64,000 nt of DNA from JBJEFI01 sp051873875 (GTDB taxonomy: Bacteria > Bacillota > Bacilli > Bacillales > Bacillaceae_G). The position numbers were made by a program, and so were the translations under genes. Of the stretch, positions 43,615 through 51,353 are shown one piece after another. Position 1 is the first letter of the stretch, and every line of letters begins with the position of its first letter. The DNA is taken from assembly GCA_051873875.1 (NCBI GenBank), contig JBJEFI010000048.1, forward strand, positions 248,001 through 312,000, in the 5' to 3' direction. The notes below the pieces were generated by a model. The model saw only the letters and a list, made by a program, of their open reading frames with translations, was not told where the DNA came from and made no database searches.

Positions 43615-44345
43615 TTCTTTATCGCCTCGTTTACGTTTAGTTTAAATGGAACCGCTACTTCTTCTCCATTTATTTTCATTATAAAAAATAATACATACAT
43701 TCCTTTATGAGGATATGAAATATCCATCATTATCTTTCCATTTTTCACACTTTCTTCTTTTATTGAAAACATGGATAATGCTGTATCCATTATATATATT
43801 TTTTCGCATTCTATTTTTTTATTACCTTCTATATGTAACTGTAAACGATTTTCTACTTTTTCAACAAGTCGTTTATATATAAACGTAAATGTAACTCCCT
43901 TTATCTTTTTTGTCATTAAATAATCTTGATTAAATTCTTCCTCTTCTTTCTTATTAATAAGGCTTTTTTTATCAAAAGATAAAACGTCTAAATTATCCGC
44001 CTCTACAACGACCAGATTTCCATTGTTTTTAGATGTAAAGGTATAGTTCCCTTTAAATGTTGCTTTCGCTTTTATGTTATTAATTGTTGGTTTTTCTAGA
44101 TTAATCATATAAAAATCTAATTTTTCTCGATCTGTATCTGTTAATTTTTTTTCAACTTGTCCATTCTTCTTCACAATTTTTACTTCATAGGTGGATTTAT
44201 TTTTCTTCTTTATTTCCTTTATAAATACTTGTCCTGCTTCTGTGCTTGCTTGCTTACTTAATGTATTAGGTAAAAACCGTCCTATTAAAGCAATTGTTAA
44301 AAAAAAGAGAAAAAAAAGTCCTACCTTTATTATCATTTTATTCAT
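43611..44345 (-). CDS. Membrane-anchored protein of unknown function
   Basis: 244 residues: one N-terminal helix (MIIKVGLFFLFFLTIALIGRFLP) and a Lys-rich, mostly beta extracellular part (ATFKGNYTFTSKNNGNLVVVEA, YVLFFIMKINGEEVAV) with an acidic insertion near the middle. ATG 44345 is eight bases after GAGGAGG. No family recognised. It is the first gene of a unit with the HAD and MBL genes, so it may act with them in an envelope process. Confidence 0.65.
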   Translation of the reverse strand: MNKMIIKVGLFFLFFLTIALIGRFLPNTLSKQASTEAGQVFIKEIKKKNKSTYEVKIVKKNGQVEKKLTDTDREKLDFYMINLEKPTINNIKAKATFKGNYTFTSKNNGNLVVVEADNLDVLSFDKKSLINKKEEEEFNQDYLMTKKIKGVTFTFIYKRLVEKVENRLQLHIEGNKKIECEKIYIMDTALSMFSIKEESVKNGKIMMDISYPHKGMYVLFFIMKINGEEVAVPFKLNVNEAIKK

Positions 44346-44473
44346 CAACAACGCCTCCTCTTGTTAAATTTGACAAACAAGTTCATTATCCTGCTTACCA
44401 AATAATTTCCATCATTCGTATTACATATGATATGGTAAATATGCATACATATTTCAACGAAGGAGGAATGACG

Positions 44474-45640
44474 ATGATTCCATTTATTTTTCATAACCCT
44501 ACAAAATTACTATTTGGAAAGGGAATGATTGAGAATCTACACACCGAAATTGGCGAAAAGAAAAAAGTACTAGTTGTTTATGGTGGAGGTAGTATTAAAC
44601 AAAATGGTGTATATAATGATGTGATGGAGCAACTACATAAGGGTGAATGTTCTATTTTTGAATTAGCGGGCGTAGAACCAAACCCTCGTGTAACAACGGT
44701 TCAAAAGGGGATCGATATTTGCAAACGTGAAAATATTGATTATTTGTTAGCTGTTGGTGGTGGAAGTGTCATTGATTGTACAAAGGCAATTGGAATTGGC
44801 GCAGTTAGTAAAGAGAACGTATGGGATTTAATTACACGTAAAGCTCCTATTACTGGCTCTCTTCCATTTGGAGTTGTGTTAACATTAGCTGCAACTGGTT
44901 CAGAAATGAATGCAAACTCTGTTATTACAAATTGGGAAAAAAATGAAAAACGTGGTTGGAGTAGTCCTTATTCAAATCCAACGTTTTCTATTTTAGACCC
45001 TACCTATACATTTTCAGTGCCAAGAAAACAAACGGCATATGGCATTGTTGATATGATGAGCCATATATTTGAGCATTATTATCATAATGCACCAAACACA
45101 CCAATTAACGATAGTTACTGTGAAGCCTTATTAAGGGTCATTATAGATGCTGGAGGAAAACTCGTAAATGACTTAGAAAATTACGACTATCGTGAAACGA
45201 TTTTATATGCTGGTACATTAGCATTAAACAGAACATTAAATGCAGGTACAACAGGAGGAGACTGGGCTTCTCATCAAATTGAACATGCTGCTTCTGCTAT
45301 TTATGACATTCCACACGGTGGCGGTTTAGCTATTTTAATGCCAAATTGGATGCGTCATGTTGCTACGATTAAACCAGAGAAGTTTAAAATGATGGCCATC
45401 AACGTTTTCCATGTAAACCCAGAAGGAAAAACGGATTTAGATGTTGCACTAGAAGGAATTAATGCCCTACGACAATTTTGGACTTCTATTGGTGCACCAA
45501 TTCGCCTGGCTGATTACAATATTAATGATTCTAAATTAGATGAACTAGTGGAAAAAACAATGCTTGGAAGAGAAACAGTTGGCGGGTATAAACCATTACA
45601 ACCAGATGAGGTCAGAAGTATTTTCGTTGCTTCTTTTTAA
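44474..45640 (+). CDS. Iron-containing alcohol dehydrogenase (YugJ/BDH-like)
   Basis: 388 residues, group III (Fe-dependent) alcohol dehydrogenase, NAD(P)H-linked. NAD site VVYGGGSIKQNG and AVGGGSVIDCTKAIG; metal ligands Asp and His in YGIVDMMSHIFEHYYH and GDWASHQIEHA...HGGGLAILMPNWMRH. The start is ATG 44474, seven bases after AAGGAGG; an in-frame ATG at 44468 overlaps that site and longer frames are not supported. Close to B. subtilis YugJ/YugK. Substrate, such as butanal or another aldehyde, not determined. Confidence 0.9.
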   Translation: MIPFIFHNPTKLLFGKGMIENLHTEIGEKKKVLVVYGGGSIKQNGVYNDVMEQLHKGECSIFELAGVEPNPRVTTVQKGIDICKRENIDYLLAVGGGSVIDCTKAIGIGAVSKENVWDLITRKAPITGSLPFGVVLTLAATGSEMNANSVITNWEKNEKRGWSSPYSNPTFSILDPTYTFSVPRKQTAYGIVDMMSHIFEHYYHNAPNTPINDSYCEALLRVIIDAGGKLVNDLENYDYRETILYAGTLALNRTLNAGTTGGDWASHQIEHAASAIYDIPHGGGLAILMPNWMRHVATIKPEKFKMMAINVFHVNPEGKTDLDVALEGINALRQFWTSIGAPIRLADYNINDSKLDELVEKTMLGRETVGGYKPLQPDEVRSIFVASF

Positions 45641-45690
45641 AGACAAAAAACGAAAATTAGACATCTGTATATTAACCTTTCTTAACAGTA

Positions 45691-45726
45691 AAAAGCTATC
45701 AACACATCATGTTGATAGCTTTTCAA
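45691..45726 (+). terminator. Terminator after alcohol dehydrogenase gene
   Basis: AAAAGCTATCAACA (45691-45704) pairs perfectly with TGTTGATAGCTTTT (45710-45723) around CATCA. Confidence 0.9.
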
Positions 45727-45878
45727 CTTTATCTTTTTCTTGCTGACACTAAAAACTCTTGCTTCAAAATTTCAGAATAACAAAGAAATTTAAGGGCGAA
45801 ATGTATAAGCAAGAACATGATTTATTCAACTAACCACTATAAAAGATAAAGGAAGACCCTACCGATGGAAGGATAACC

Positions 45879-46598
45879 TTATTTAGATGCTTTATACTTT
45901 GCTACAGCTGCCTCATCAACAATAATTGTTACATTAGGGTGATTTTGAAGAACTGTTGCAGGACACGATTCACTTACAGTTCCTGAAAGTAATTCAAAAA
46001 TTGCATCTGCTTTTTTCTCCCCAGCTGCAATTAATAATATTTCTTTTGCCTTCATAATGGATGCAATTCCCATTGTAATTGCTTTTGTCGGCACATCTTC
46101 TGCTTTTTCAAAGTAACGACGATTTGCTTGGCGAGTTGATTCTGTTAATGCCACAATATGAGTCGTTGTTGTAAAAGGCGTTCCTGGTTCATTAAACCCA
46201 ATATGTCCATTTTCTCCAATTCCTAATAATTGAAGATCGACAGGATTTTCTTCGATAATAGCATCATACGCTTTACACGCCTCTTGTAAATCAGCTGCCA
46301 TTCCATCTGGCACATATGTTTGCTTAAATGGTAAATGGTTAAACAACACGTCATTCATATAGTAATGATAACTTGTTTCATGTTCATGTGGAACACCAAC
46401 ATATTCGTCTAAATTAATCGTTGTAATACCACTTGTATGTGGTTTGTTTTTTCTCATTAATTCATAAATACCAAGTGGAGAACCACCAGTGGCCATTCCT
46501 AGCACAGCTTCATTATTTTTTTCAATTACTTCATTTATTTTTTCAAACGCTTTTTGGGCTAATTCTTGCTCATTTTTTACGACAATTACATTCATCAT
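45879..46598 (-). CDS. nagB: Glucosamine-6-phosphate deaminase
   Basis: 239 residues. Converts glucosamine-6-phosphate to fructose-6-phosphate and ammonia. TINLDEYVGVPHEHETSYHYY and LLGIGENGHIGFNEPG carry the catalytic Asp/His/Glu; MGIASIMKAKEILLIAAGEKKA is the sugar-phosphate helix region. It is downstream of the mupG-like gene in the same direction with a hairpin between, so it may be partly co-transcribed. No nagA lies in the window, so the route from GlcNAc-6P must use a gene elsewhere. Confidence 0.95.
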   Translation of the reverse strand: MMNVIVVKNEQELAQKAFEKINEVIEKNNEAVLGMATGGSPLGIYELMRKNKPHTSGITTINLDEYVGVPHEHETSYHYYMNDVLFNHLPFKQTYVPDGMAADLQEACKAYDAIIEENPVDLQLLGIGENGHIGFNEPGTPFTTTTHIVALTESTRQANRRYFEKAEDVPTKAITMGIASIMKAKEILLIAAGEKKADAIFELLSGTVSESCPATVLQNHPNVTIIVDEAAVAKYKASK

Positions 46599-46722
46599 TG
46601 TATTTCACCTCTAGATTATGACGATAAATATTATTGATCCTCACACTATCCCCAACATACACGTCCTTTGCCTTTATTTGTTTCTCTGATTCCTACAATA
46701 AAATACATATACTTTAAATAAT

Positions 46723-46750
46723 GCGGATACTTATATAAGTACCCGCCCAC
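46723..46750 (-). terminator. Hairpin between mupG-like gene and nagB
   Basis: Minus strand GCGGGTACTTATATAAGTATCCGC (two arms of one near-palindrome, 46746-46723) followed by ATTATTT. It may end or attenuate the PTS-mupG transcript. Confidence 0.55.
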
Positions 46751-46785
46751 TTCATTCTTTACTGTTGTTTTTAAAGCTTATCAAT

Positions 46786-47865
46786 TTATTTAAAATCAAA
46801 AAAGCTCCAAGGACGAATATAATCTAATAAGAAAAGTTCTTCCTCGACAATACGACCTACTACATTTTTACGTCCATCATTTGGCATATCTTTTAATGCA
46901 ATTTGAAGTTCCCCTTTATATTGACCAAAATCATCATTTCCAATGACAATGTCTCCACGTTTAATAGGTGTCATGTCATGTTTCGGAAAAGCCTCTGCTT
47001 TATATTTCACACGGCTTTGTGTCGAACGAATTAAATATTCTGATACATCACCACGGTTAAAATGTGGTTCTTCTAAAACAATTTTCTTTTCTAATTCTGT
47101 TGTATCTTCATTAAACGCTACACGTAATGATAATTTATTTGGATTAATTTCAGATAAAGCTTTTAATTCTTCTTCACTTGCATATGCATTCCCAATCAGT
47201 ACATCATCGATTAAATCTGTTGCAAAAAGATGTTTTGCTTGTGTCACAATCGGTAGACGACGGTGTTGTTCAAGTGTACATAATCCATCTCCTACTGGCC
47301 ATGGACCAAACGTTGCATCATGAGAAGTAATAAACGCAGCCGTACGAATACCAAGATCTTTATACTGTTTGCTACATTTTATAAAATGATCAAAAGCTAA
47401 ACCTGTATATTCTTGTGGATAGAAATTATGACAACCAATTAATAAGTCACGGTTTGGACGGAAACTTAAAATGTTATCTACATACTTTGTTCCTTGGCTT
47501 GCATTAATTTCAATTTTTAAACCGTATGGATTAAATGTCATGGCCGCTTCTTTTTGTCCATCAAATCCAACATCTAGACGAATACCTGTTGCACCTAATT
47601 CAGCAAAGAAACTTAAATCATCATACGAAATTCCTAAATCATCAAAAATATTTGGAGCTACGTCTAAAATAACTTCCATTCCTAAAGAAGTTGCATGACC
47701 AATTACATTTCGAAATTCTTCTTTAATTTGCTCTTTTGAACCTTTTACAGATAATAAACATGTAAAAACACGTTTAAAACCGTACTTAGCAGCTAAGCTA
47801 ATATATTTTTTATCACGTTCTGGCGTACTATGTTCTGGATAAATAGAAATCCCTAATCGTTTCAT
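46786..47865 (-). CDS. mupG: MupG/DUF871 family protein, predicted 6-phospho-glycosidase
   Basis: 359 residues: TIM barrel (RLGISIYPEHST..., VILDVAPNIFDDLG, TGIRLDVGFDG, GCHNFYPQEYTGL, AFITSHDA, PWPVGDGLCTLEQHR) and a C-terminal small beta domain (IKRGDIVIGNDDFGQYKGE). This is DUF871, whose S. aureus member MupG cleaves MurNAc-6P-GlcNAc in cell-wall recycling. Here it sits in an operon with a Lac-family PTS rather than the MurP-MurQ genes, so its substrate is probably the 6-phosphodisaccharide made by that PTS. The symbol reflects family only. Confidence 0.82.
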   Translation of the reverse strand: MKRLGISIYPEHSTPERDKKYISLAAKYGFKRVFTCLLSVKGSKEQIKEEFRNVIGHATSLGMEVILDVAPNIFDDLGISYDDLSFFAELGATGIRLDVGFDGQKEAAMTFNPYGLKIEINASQGTKYVDNILSFRPNRDLLIGCHNFYPQEYTGLAFDHFIKCSKQYKDLGIRTAAFITSHDATFGPWPVGDGLCTLEQHRRLPIVTQAKHLFATDLIDDVLIGNAYASEEELKALSEINPNKLSLRVAFNEDTTELEKKIVLEEPHFNRGDVSEYLIRSTQSRVKYKAEAFPKHDMTPIKRGDIVIGNDDFGQYKGELQIALKDMPNDGRKNVVGRIVEEELFLLDYIRPWSFFDFK

Positions 47866-47892
47866 TGTATCTCTTCACCTCATTATTTAAAG

Positions 47893-47925
47893 AAATAAGA
47901 AGGGAGCATCTCCCTTCTTATTTAC
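47893..47925 (-). terminator. Intra-operon hairpin between PTS IIA and mupG-like gene
   Basis: AAATAAGAAGGGAG pairs perfectly with CTCCCTTCTTATTT around CAT. The minus strand continues CTTTAAATAA, a poor U-tail, so partial termination or mRNA-end protection is likely. Confidence 0.6.
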
Positions 47926-47930
47926 TTTTA

Positions 47931-48227
47931 TTATTGTTTTTTACGTAAATCTACAATTTCAATTGCTAAGTCTTTTAATGTCATTGCTGTCATTAAGTGA
48001 TCTTGTGCGTGAATTAATAACATAGAAATGTTCGTTACTTCCCCACGAGCTTCACCTTGAATTAATTCTGTTTGTGAACGGTGTGCTTCTAATAATTCAT
48101 TTGCTGATTGCTCAAGAAGTTCATCCGCTTGTGTAAATTCTCCTTCACGTGCAGCTTGCATTGCTTGCATTGCAAAACTTCTTGCATTTCCGCTGTGTAA
48201 AATTAAGTTCATAATTTTCATTTCCAT
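47931..48227 (-). CDS. PTS lactose/cellobiose-family EIIA
   Basis: 98 residues, three-helix bundle. The phospho-His is in ISMLLIHAQDHLMTAMT, with NLILHSGNARSFAMQAMQAAREG at the start and DLAIEIVDLRK at the end, as in LacF/CelC. ATG 48227 is chosen; a TTG three codons upstream is only two bases after AAAGG. It follows the IIC gene by about 45 bases. Confidence 0.92.
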   Translation of the reverse strand: MEMKIMNLILHSGNARSFAMQAMQAAREGEFTQADELLEQSANELLEAHRSQTELIQGEARGEVTNISMLLIHAQDHLMTAMTLKDLAIEIVDLRKKQ

Positions 48228-48272
48228 ATTATTCAAAACCTTTCCGTCTGTTTTCTTCCCTTTGTTACTTTA

Positions 48273-49556
48273 TTAAGCTACATTATCATTGTTTTGTTTT
48301 AATGCTTGTCTATCCATTACTTTTACAAATGGTAAGTACATTGCTACTGCGATTGCAAAGTTTACAATTTGTAATACAACACCCATAATGCTACCACCAG
48401 TTGCTAAGTAACCACTGAAGATTGGTGGCATCGTCCAAGGTACTAACGCTACAGTCTTGGGAACGATTCCTGTCGTCATGGCAAAGTAAGTTACAATTGT
48501 TAACACGATTGGAATTAAGATAAATGGAATTACTAATAATGGGTTTAATACAATTGGTACCCCGAATAATACTGGTTCATTAATGTTAAACACACCTGCT
48601 GGAGCTGTAATTTTACCAATACTTCTATATTGTGCACTCTTAGCAACAAGTAAAATTGCTACGATTAACGCTAATGTTGCACCTGCTCCACCCATGTGAA
48701 CGAATACATCAAAGAATACTTTCGTAATTGTTTGCATTTGATCACTTGTAGCGGCTACACCGTGTGCGAATAAGTCAGCATTTTTTTCAATTGCTGGTAA
48801 ATAGATTGTTTCCATTACTGGTCCTAAAATATTTGTACCATGTAATCCAAAGAACCATAATAAGTGAATTAAAATAGCTACGATAATTGCTGAAGCTAAT
48901 GAATTTGATAACGCTTGTAATGGCGCTTGAATAAATTTGAAAATTAATTCATGTGCGCTTGTTCCATATGCTGTGAACACCATTTGTAATCCAGCAAATA
49001 CGGTAAATACAACTAAACCTGGTAATAATGCCGCGAAAGAACGTGATACTGCATCTGGAACTCCTGCTGGCATTTTAATTGTAAAATTACGTTGAATTAA
49101 CCATCTAAAAATTTCTGTTGCAATAATTGCTACAAATAAAGATACGAATAATCCTTGTGCACCAGTCCACGCTAACGCTAGACCGCCATCTGCCGTTTGT
49201 GGTGTTAAGATAATTAATGCACCAAATGATACAAGTCCTGCTGATAATCCATCAACACCGTATGATTTCGCTAAATTATAACTAACTCCAAATGTTACTA
49301 ATAATGCCATGATTGCAAAGGAACCAGTCCAAATGTTTCCACCTAATTGCGTCCAAGTTTCACCAAAAATTGAAACCATGGCATTTTGATATGCTTTAAT
49401 TGGTAAATTGTTTACTAATACTGCTAATGATCCTAATAAGATCAATGGCATCATCGCTACAAACCCGTCACGAACTGCAACTAAATGACGCTGTGAGCCA
49501 ATTCGTCCAGCTACTGGAACGAAATAACGCTCTAAAAACTGAAACACCTTGTTCAT
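48273..49556 (-). CDS. PTS lactose/cellobiose-family EIIC (first copy)
   Basis: 427 residues, about ten membrane helices. LERYFVPVAGRIGSQRHLVAVRDGF, GVDGLSAGLVSFGA, MPAGVPDAVSRSFAALLPG, WFFGLHGTNILGPVMETIYLPA, VFVHMGGAGATLAL and GVFNINEPVLFGVPIVLNP are the CelB/ChbC signature; the NEP Glu binds sugar. With IIB upstream and IIA downstream it forms a complete transporter for a beta-disaccharide such as cellobiose or chitobiose. A close paralogue lies at 51354-52658. Confidence 0.94.
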   Translation of the reverse strand: MNKVFQFLERYFVPVAGRIGSQRHLVAVRDGFVAMMPLILLGSLAVLVNNLPIKAYQNAMVSIFGETWTQLGGNIWTGSFAIMALLVTFGVSYNLAKSYGVDGLSAGLVSFGALIILTPQTADGGLALAWTGAQGLFVSLFVAIIATEIFRWLIQRNFTIKMPAGVPDAVSRSFAALLPGLVVFTVFAGLQMVFTAYGTSAHELIFKFIQAPLQALSNSLASAIIVAILIHLLWFFGLHGTNILGPVMETIYLPAIEKNADLFAHGVAATSDQMQTITKVFFDVFVHMGGAGATLALIVAILLVAKSAQYRSIGKITAPAGVFNINEPVLFGVPIVLNPLLVIPFILIPIVLTIVTYFAMTTGIVPKTVALVPWTMPPIFSGYLATGGSIMGVVLQIVNFAIAVAMYLPFVKVMDRQALKQNNDNVA

Positions 49557-49659
49557 TCTTTACTACCTCTCTTTTTGAATATTCTTTATATTTAGCCAAT
49601 ACTTTTTTTGTGAGAAGGAAGCTTGTTATTATACTTACATAAAAACAAGCTTCATCCAA

Positions 49660-49965
49660 TTATTTATTTAACATGCTTTTCGCTTGCTCTAAAACAGCTT
49701 TTCCATTTAATGTACCATAGTTCATCATATCGATTGTTTGAACTGGGATATTTTTTGGTTCTGCTACAGCTTGAATTTTACTTAATAGGAAACGAACTTG
49801 AGGTCCTAATAAGATAACATCACATTTATCAATTTCGTTTTGTAACTGTGCTTCTGGAATAGCCCAAATTGTAGCTTCTAATCCTTCTGCAACAGCTGCC
49901 TCTTTCATTTTTGATACTAATAAGCTTGTAGACATACCAGCTGAACATACTAACATAATATTCAT
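49660..49965 (-). CDS. PTS lactose/cellobiose-family EIIB
   Basis: 101 residues. MNIMLVCSAGMSTSLLVSKM contains the phospho-Cys P-loop; WAIPEAQLQNEIDKCDVILLGPQVRF follows as in CelA/ChbB. ATG 49965 follows AAGGAGG; the long upstream extension is not coding. First gene of IIB-IIC-IIA-mupG. Confidence 0.94.
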   Translation of the reverse strand: MNIMLVCSAGMSTSLLVSKMKEAAVAEGLEATIWAIPEAQLQNEIDKCDVILLGPQVRFLLSKIQAVAEPKNIPVQTIDMMNYGTLNGKAVLEQAKSMLNK

Positions 49966-50126
49966 TGTAAATTCCTCCTTCATTATTACTCTGCTATCTG
50001 TCTTCCTTGCAATCAATATATAACCACAAACAAATACGTTTGTAAAACGCTTACTTAATTTTTTCACAAATTGTTCACATTTAGGTATTGATTTTTTAAA
50101 ATAATTCGTTCTAAGTGATTGAAATA

Positions 50127-50147
50127 ATTTCACCATTCACTTGAAAT
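50127..50147. promoter_or_regulatory. Operator copy 1, ATTTCA-N9-TGAAAT
   Basis: Perfect 6-bp arms nine bases apart, directly after GATAAT on the minus strand, upstream of the IIB-IIC-IIA-mupG unit. Confidence 0.7.
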
Positions 50148-50345
50148 ATTATCAACAGATAAATCAAAAGCACATAAAAAACAAATATACTTCTTTCAAA
50201 AAATAATGTAGACTACTTATAAATACAACAACTATCACCCACATTATTAACGTCTATCTACCTATTTTTATACAAAAACCATGAAAAAATTTCAATTCAT
50301 TTCTGCTTATCATTTACTCAGCAGAAAATATTAATATAAAAAAAA

Positions 50346-50366
50346 GTTTCAGTTAATCTGTGAAAT
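50346..50366. promoter_or_regulatory. Operator copy 2, GTTTCA-N9-TGAAAT
   Basis: Same arms and spacing as copy 1 (5-bp perfect core), five bases after TATAAA in front of rpiR; fits autoregulation. Confidence 0.7.
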
Positions 50367-50418
50367 GATTTCTGAAAAGGCTTCATTATTTATTTAATAT
50401 TCAAAAGGAGAGATTTTT

Positions 50419-51270
50419 ATTTTTAACATTACCGAATTATTAGAGAAGCAATTACCAAAGTGTAGCCCGGCAGAAAAAAAAGTTGCAACTTTTATCTTAG
50501 AAAATCCAATGCAAATTACACAAATGTCTACTAAAAGATTGGCTTATTTAGCAGATTCATCCCAAGCTTCCATTATCCGACTTTGCAAACGCATCGGTAT
50601 TGATAGTTTTAAAAAATTAAAAGTCCAACTTTCACTGGAACTAAAAAACGAAAATAAACATCAATTGGAAACAAAAGAAATAGTAGGCAATATACAAGCT
50701 ATTTCTTTAGAAAGTATTATCCAACAAAATATTAACGCCTTACTAAAAACTCAAAACATCATTGATCTAAACGCCATTGAACAAGCTATTTCACTTATTG
50801 AAAAAAGCAACAAAATTTGTTTTTACGGAGCATCGGAATCATCATTAGTTGCAATGGACGCTTACTATAAATTAATTCGCATTAATGAAAATGTGTTCTT
50901 CTCTCAAGATAGTCATATTTCCATGCTATACGCAACAAATATGAAAGAAGACGACGTTCTCTTCTTAATTTCCCTATCTGGAAAAACAAAAGAAGTGCTT
51001 GAATTAATTGAAGTAGGCAAAAAGCGTGGTGTAAAAATCATTTTATTAACACAATCACCTAAATCTCCTGCAAGCAAACAAGCAGATGTCGTCTTGTGTA
51101 CATCAAAAGAAGAATTAAACTTGCGAATCGCAACGATGACAACAAGAATTACCCAATTAACCATTATCGATTTAATTTTCACAGAAATTTGTAATAAAAA
51201 AGGTGAACAAGCTGTTAACTATATTATCGATACACATAATACAATCCAGCAAAAAAAACGACTTACGTAA
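50419..51270 (+). CDS. RpiR family sugar-phosphate-responsive regulator with ATT start
   Basis: 283 residues. N-terminal RpiR helix-turn-helix (FNITELLEKQLPKCSPAEKK..., STKRLAYLADSSQASIIRLCKRIGIDSFKKLK) and C-terminal SIS domain (ICFYGASESSLVAMDAYYKL, FLISLSGKTKEVLELIE, LLTQSPKSPASKQADV) that binds phosphosugars. The only start that gives the full HTH is ATT 50419, exactly eight bases after GGAG; the first ATG (50509) would remove 30 residues. It sits divergent from the PTS genes and next to operator copies, so it most likely controls them. Repressor or activator is not decided by sequence. Confidence 0.88.
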   Translation: MFNITELLEKQLPKCSPAEKKVATFILENPMQITQMSTKRLAYLADSSQASIIRLCKRIGIDSFKKLKVQLSLELKNENKHQLETKEIVGNIQAISLESIIQQNINALLKTQNIIDLNAIEQAISLIEKSNKICFYGASESSLVAMDAYYKLIRINENVFFSQDSHISMLYATNMKEDDVLFLISLSGKTKEVLELIEVGKKRGVKIILLTQSPKSPASKQADVVLCTSKEELNLRIATMTTRITQLTIIDLIFTEICNKKGEQAVNYIIDTHNTIQQKKRLT

Positions 51271-51308
51271 AGAGACTATCTTATTTCTGATAGTCTCTTT
51301 CTTTTTAT
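51269..51308 (+). terminator. Terminator of rpiR
   Basis: AAAGAGACTATC pairs perfectly with GATAGTCTCTTT, then CTTTTTATT. Confidence 0.9.
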
Positions 51309-51353
51309 TCAACCTTAATCACTTACAACAACTCTATTCGTAAAAAGTAACCT

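Larger units (their letters stand above)
49966..50418. promoter_or_regulatory. Divergent PTS/rpiR control region
   Basis: Between IIB (minus) and rpiR (plus). It holds two copies of the 21-bp operator (50127-50147 and 50346-50366), a candidate -10 GATAAT just upstream of the first on the minus strand, TTTACT-N16-TATAAA (50313-50340) on the plus strand, a second minus-strand pair TTTACA-N17-TTATAT (50046-50018), and a near-cre TGTAAAACGCTTACT (50041-50055) with one extra base. Confidence 0.6.

Noticed and set aside
50041..50055. Full CcpA cre site at TGTAAAACGCTTACT
   Set aside because: One extra base in the left half compared with the consensus; too weak to call as a site by itself.
49966..50136. 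57-codon extension of the PTS IIB frame
   Set aside because: Family homology and AAGGAGG place the start at 49965; the region is promoter and operator DNA.
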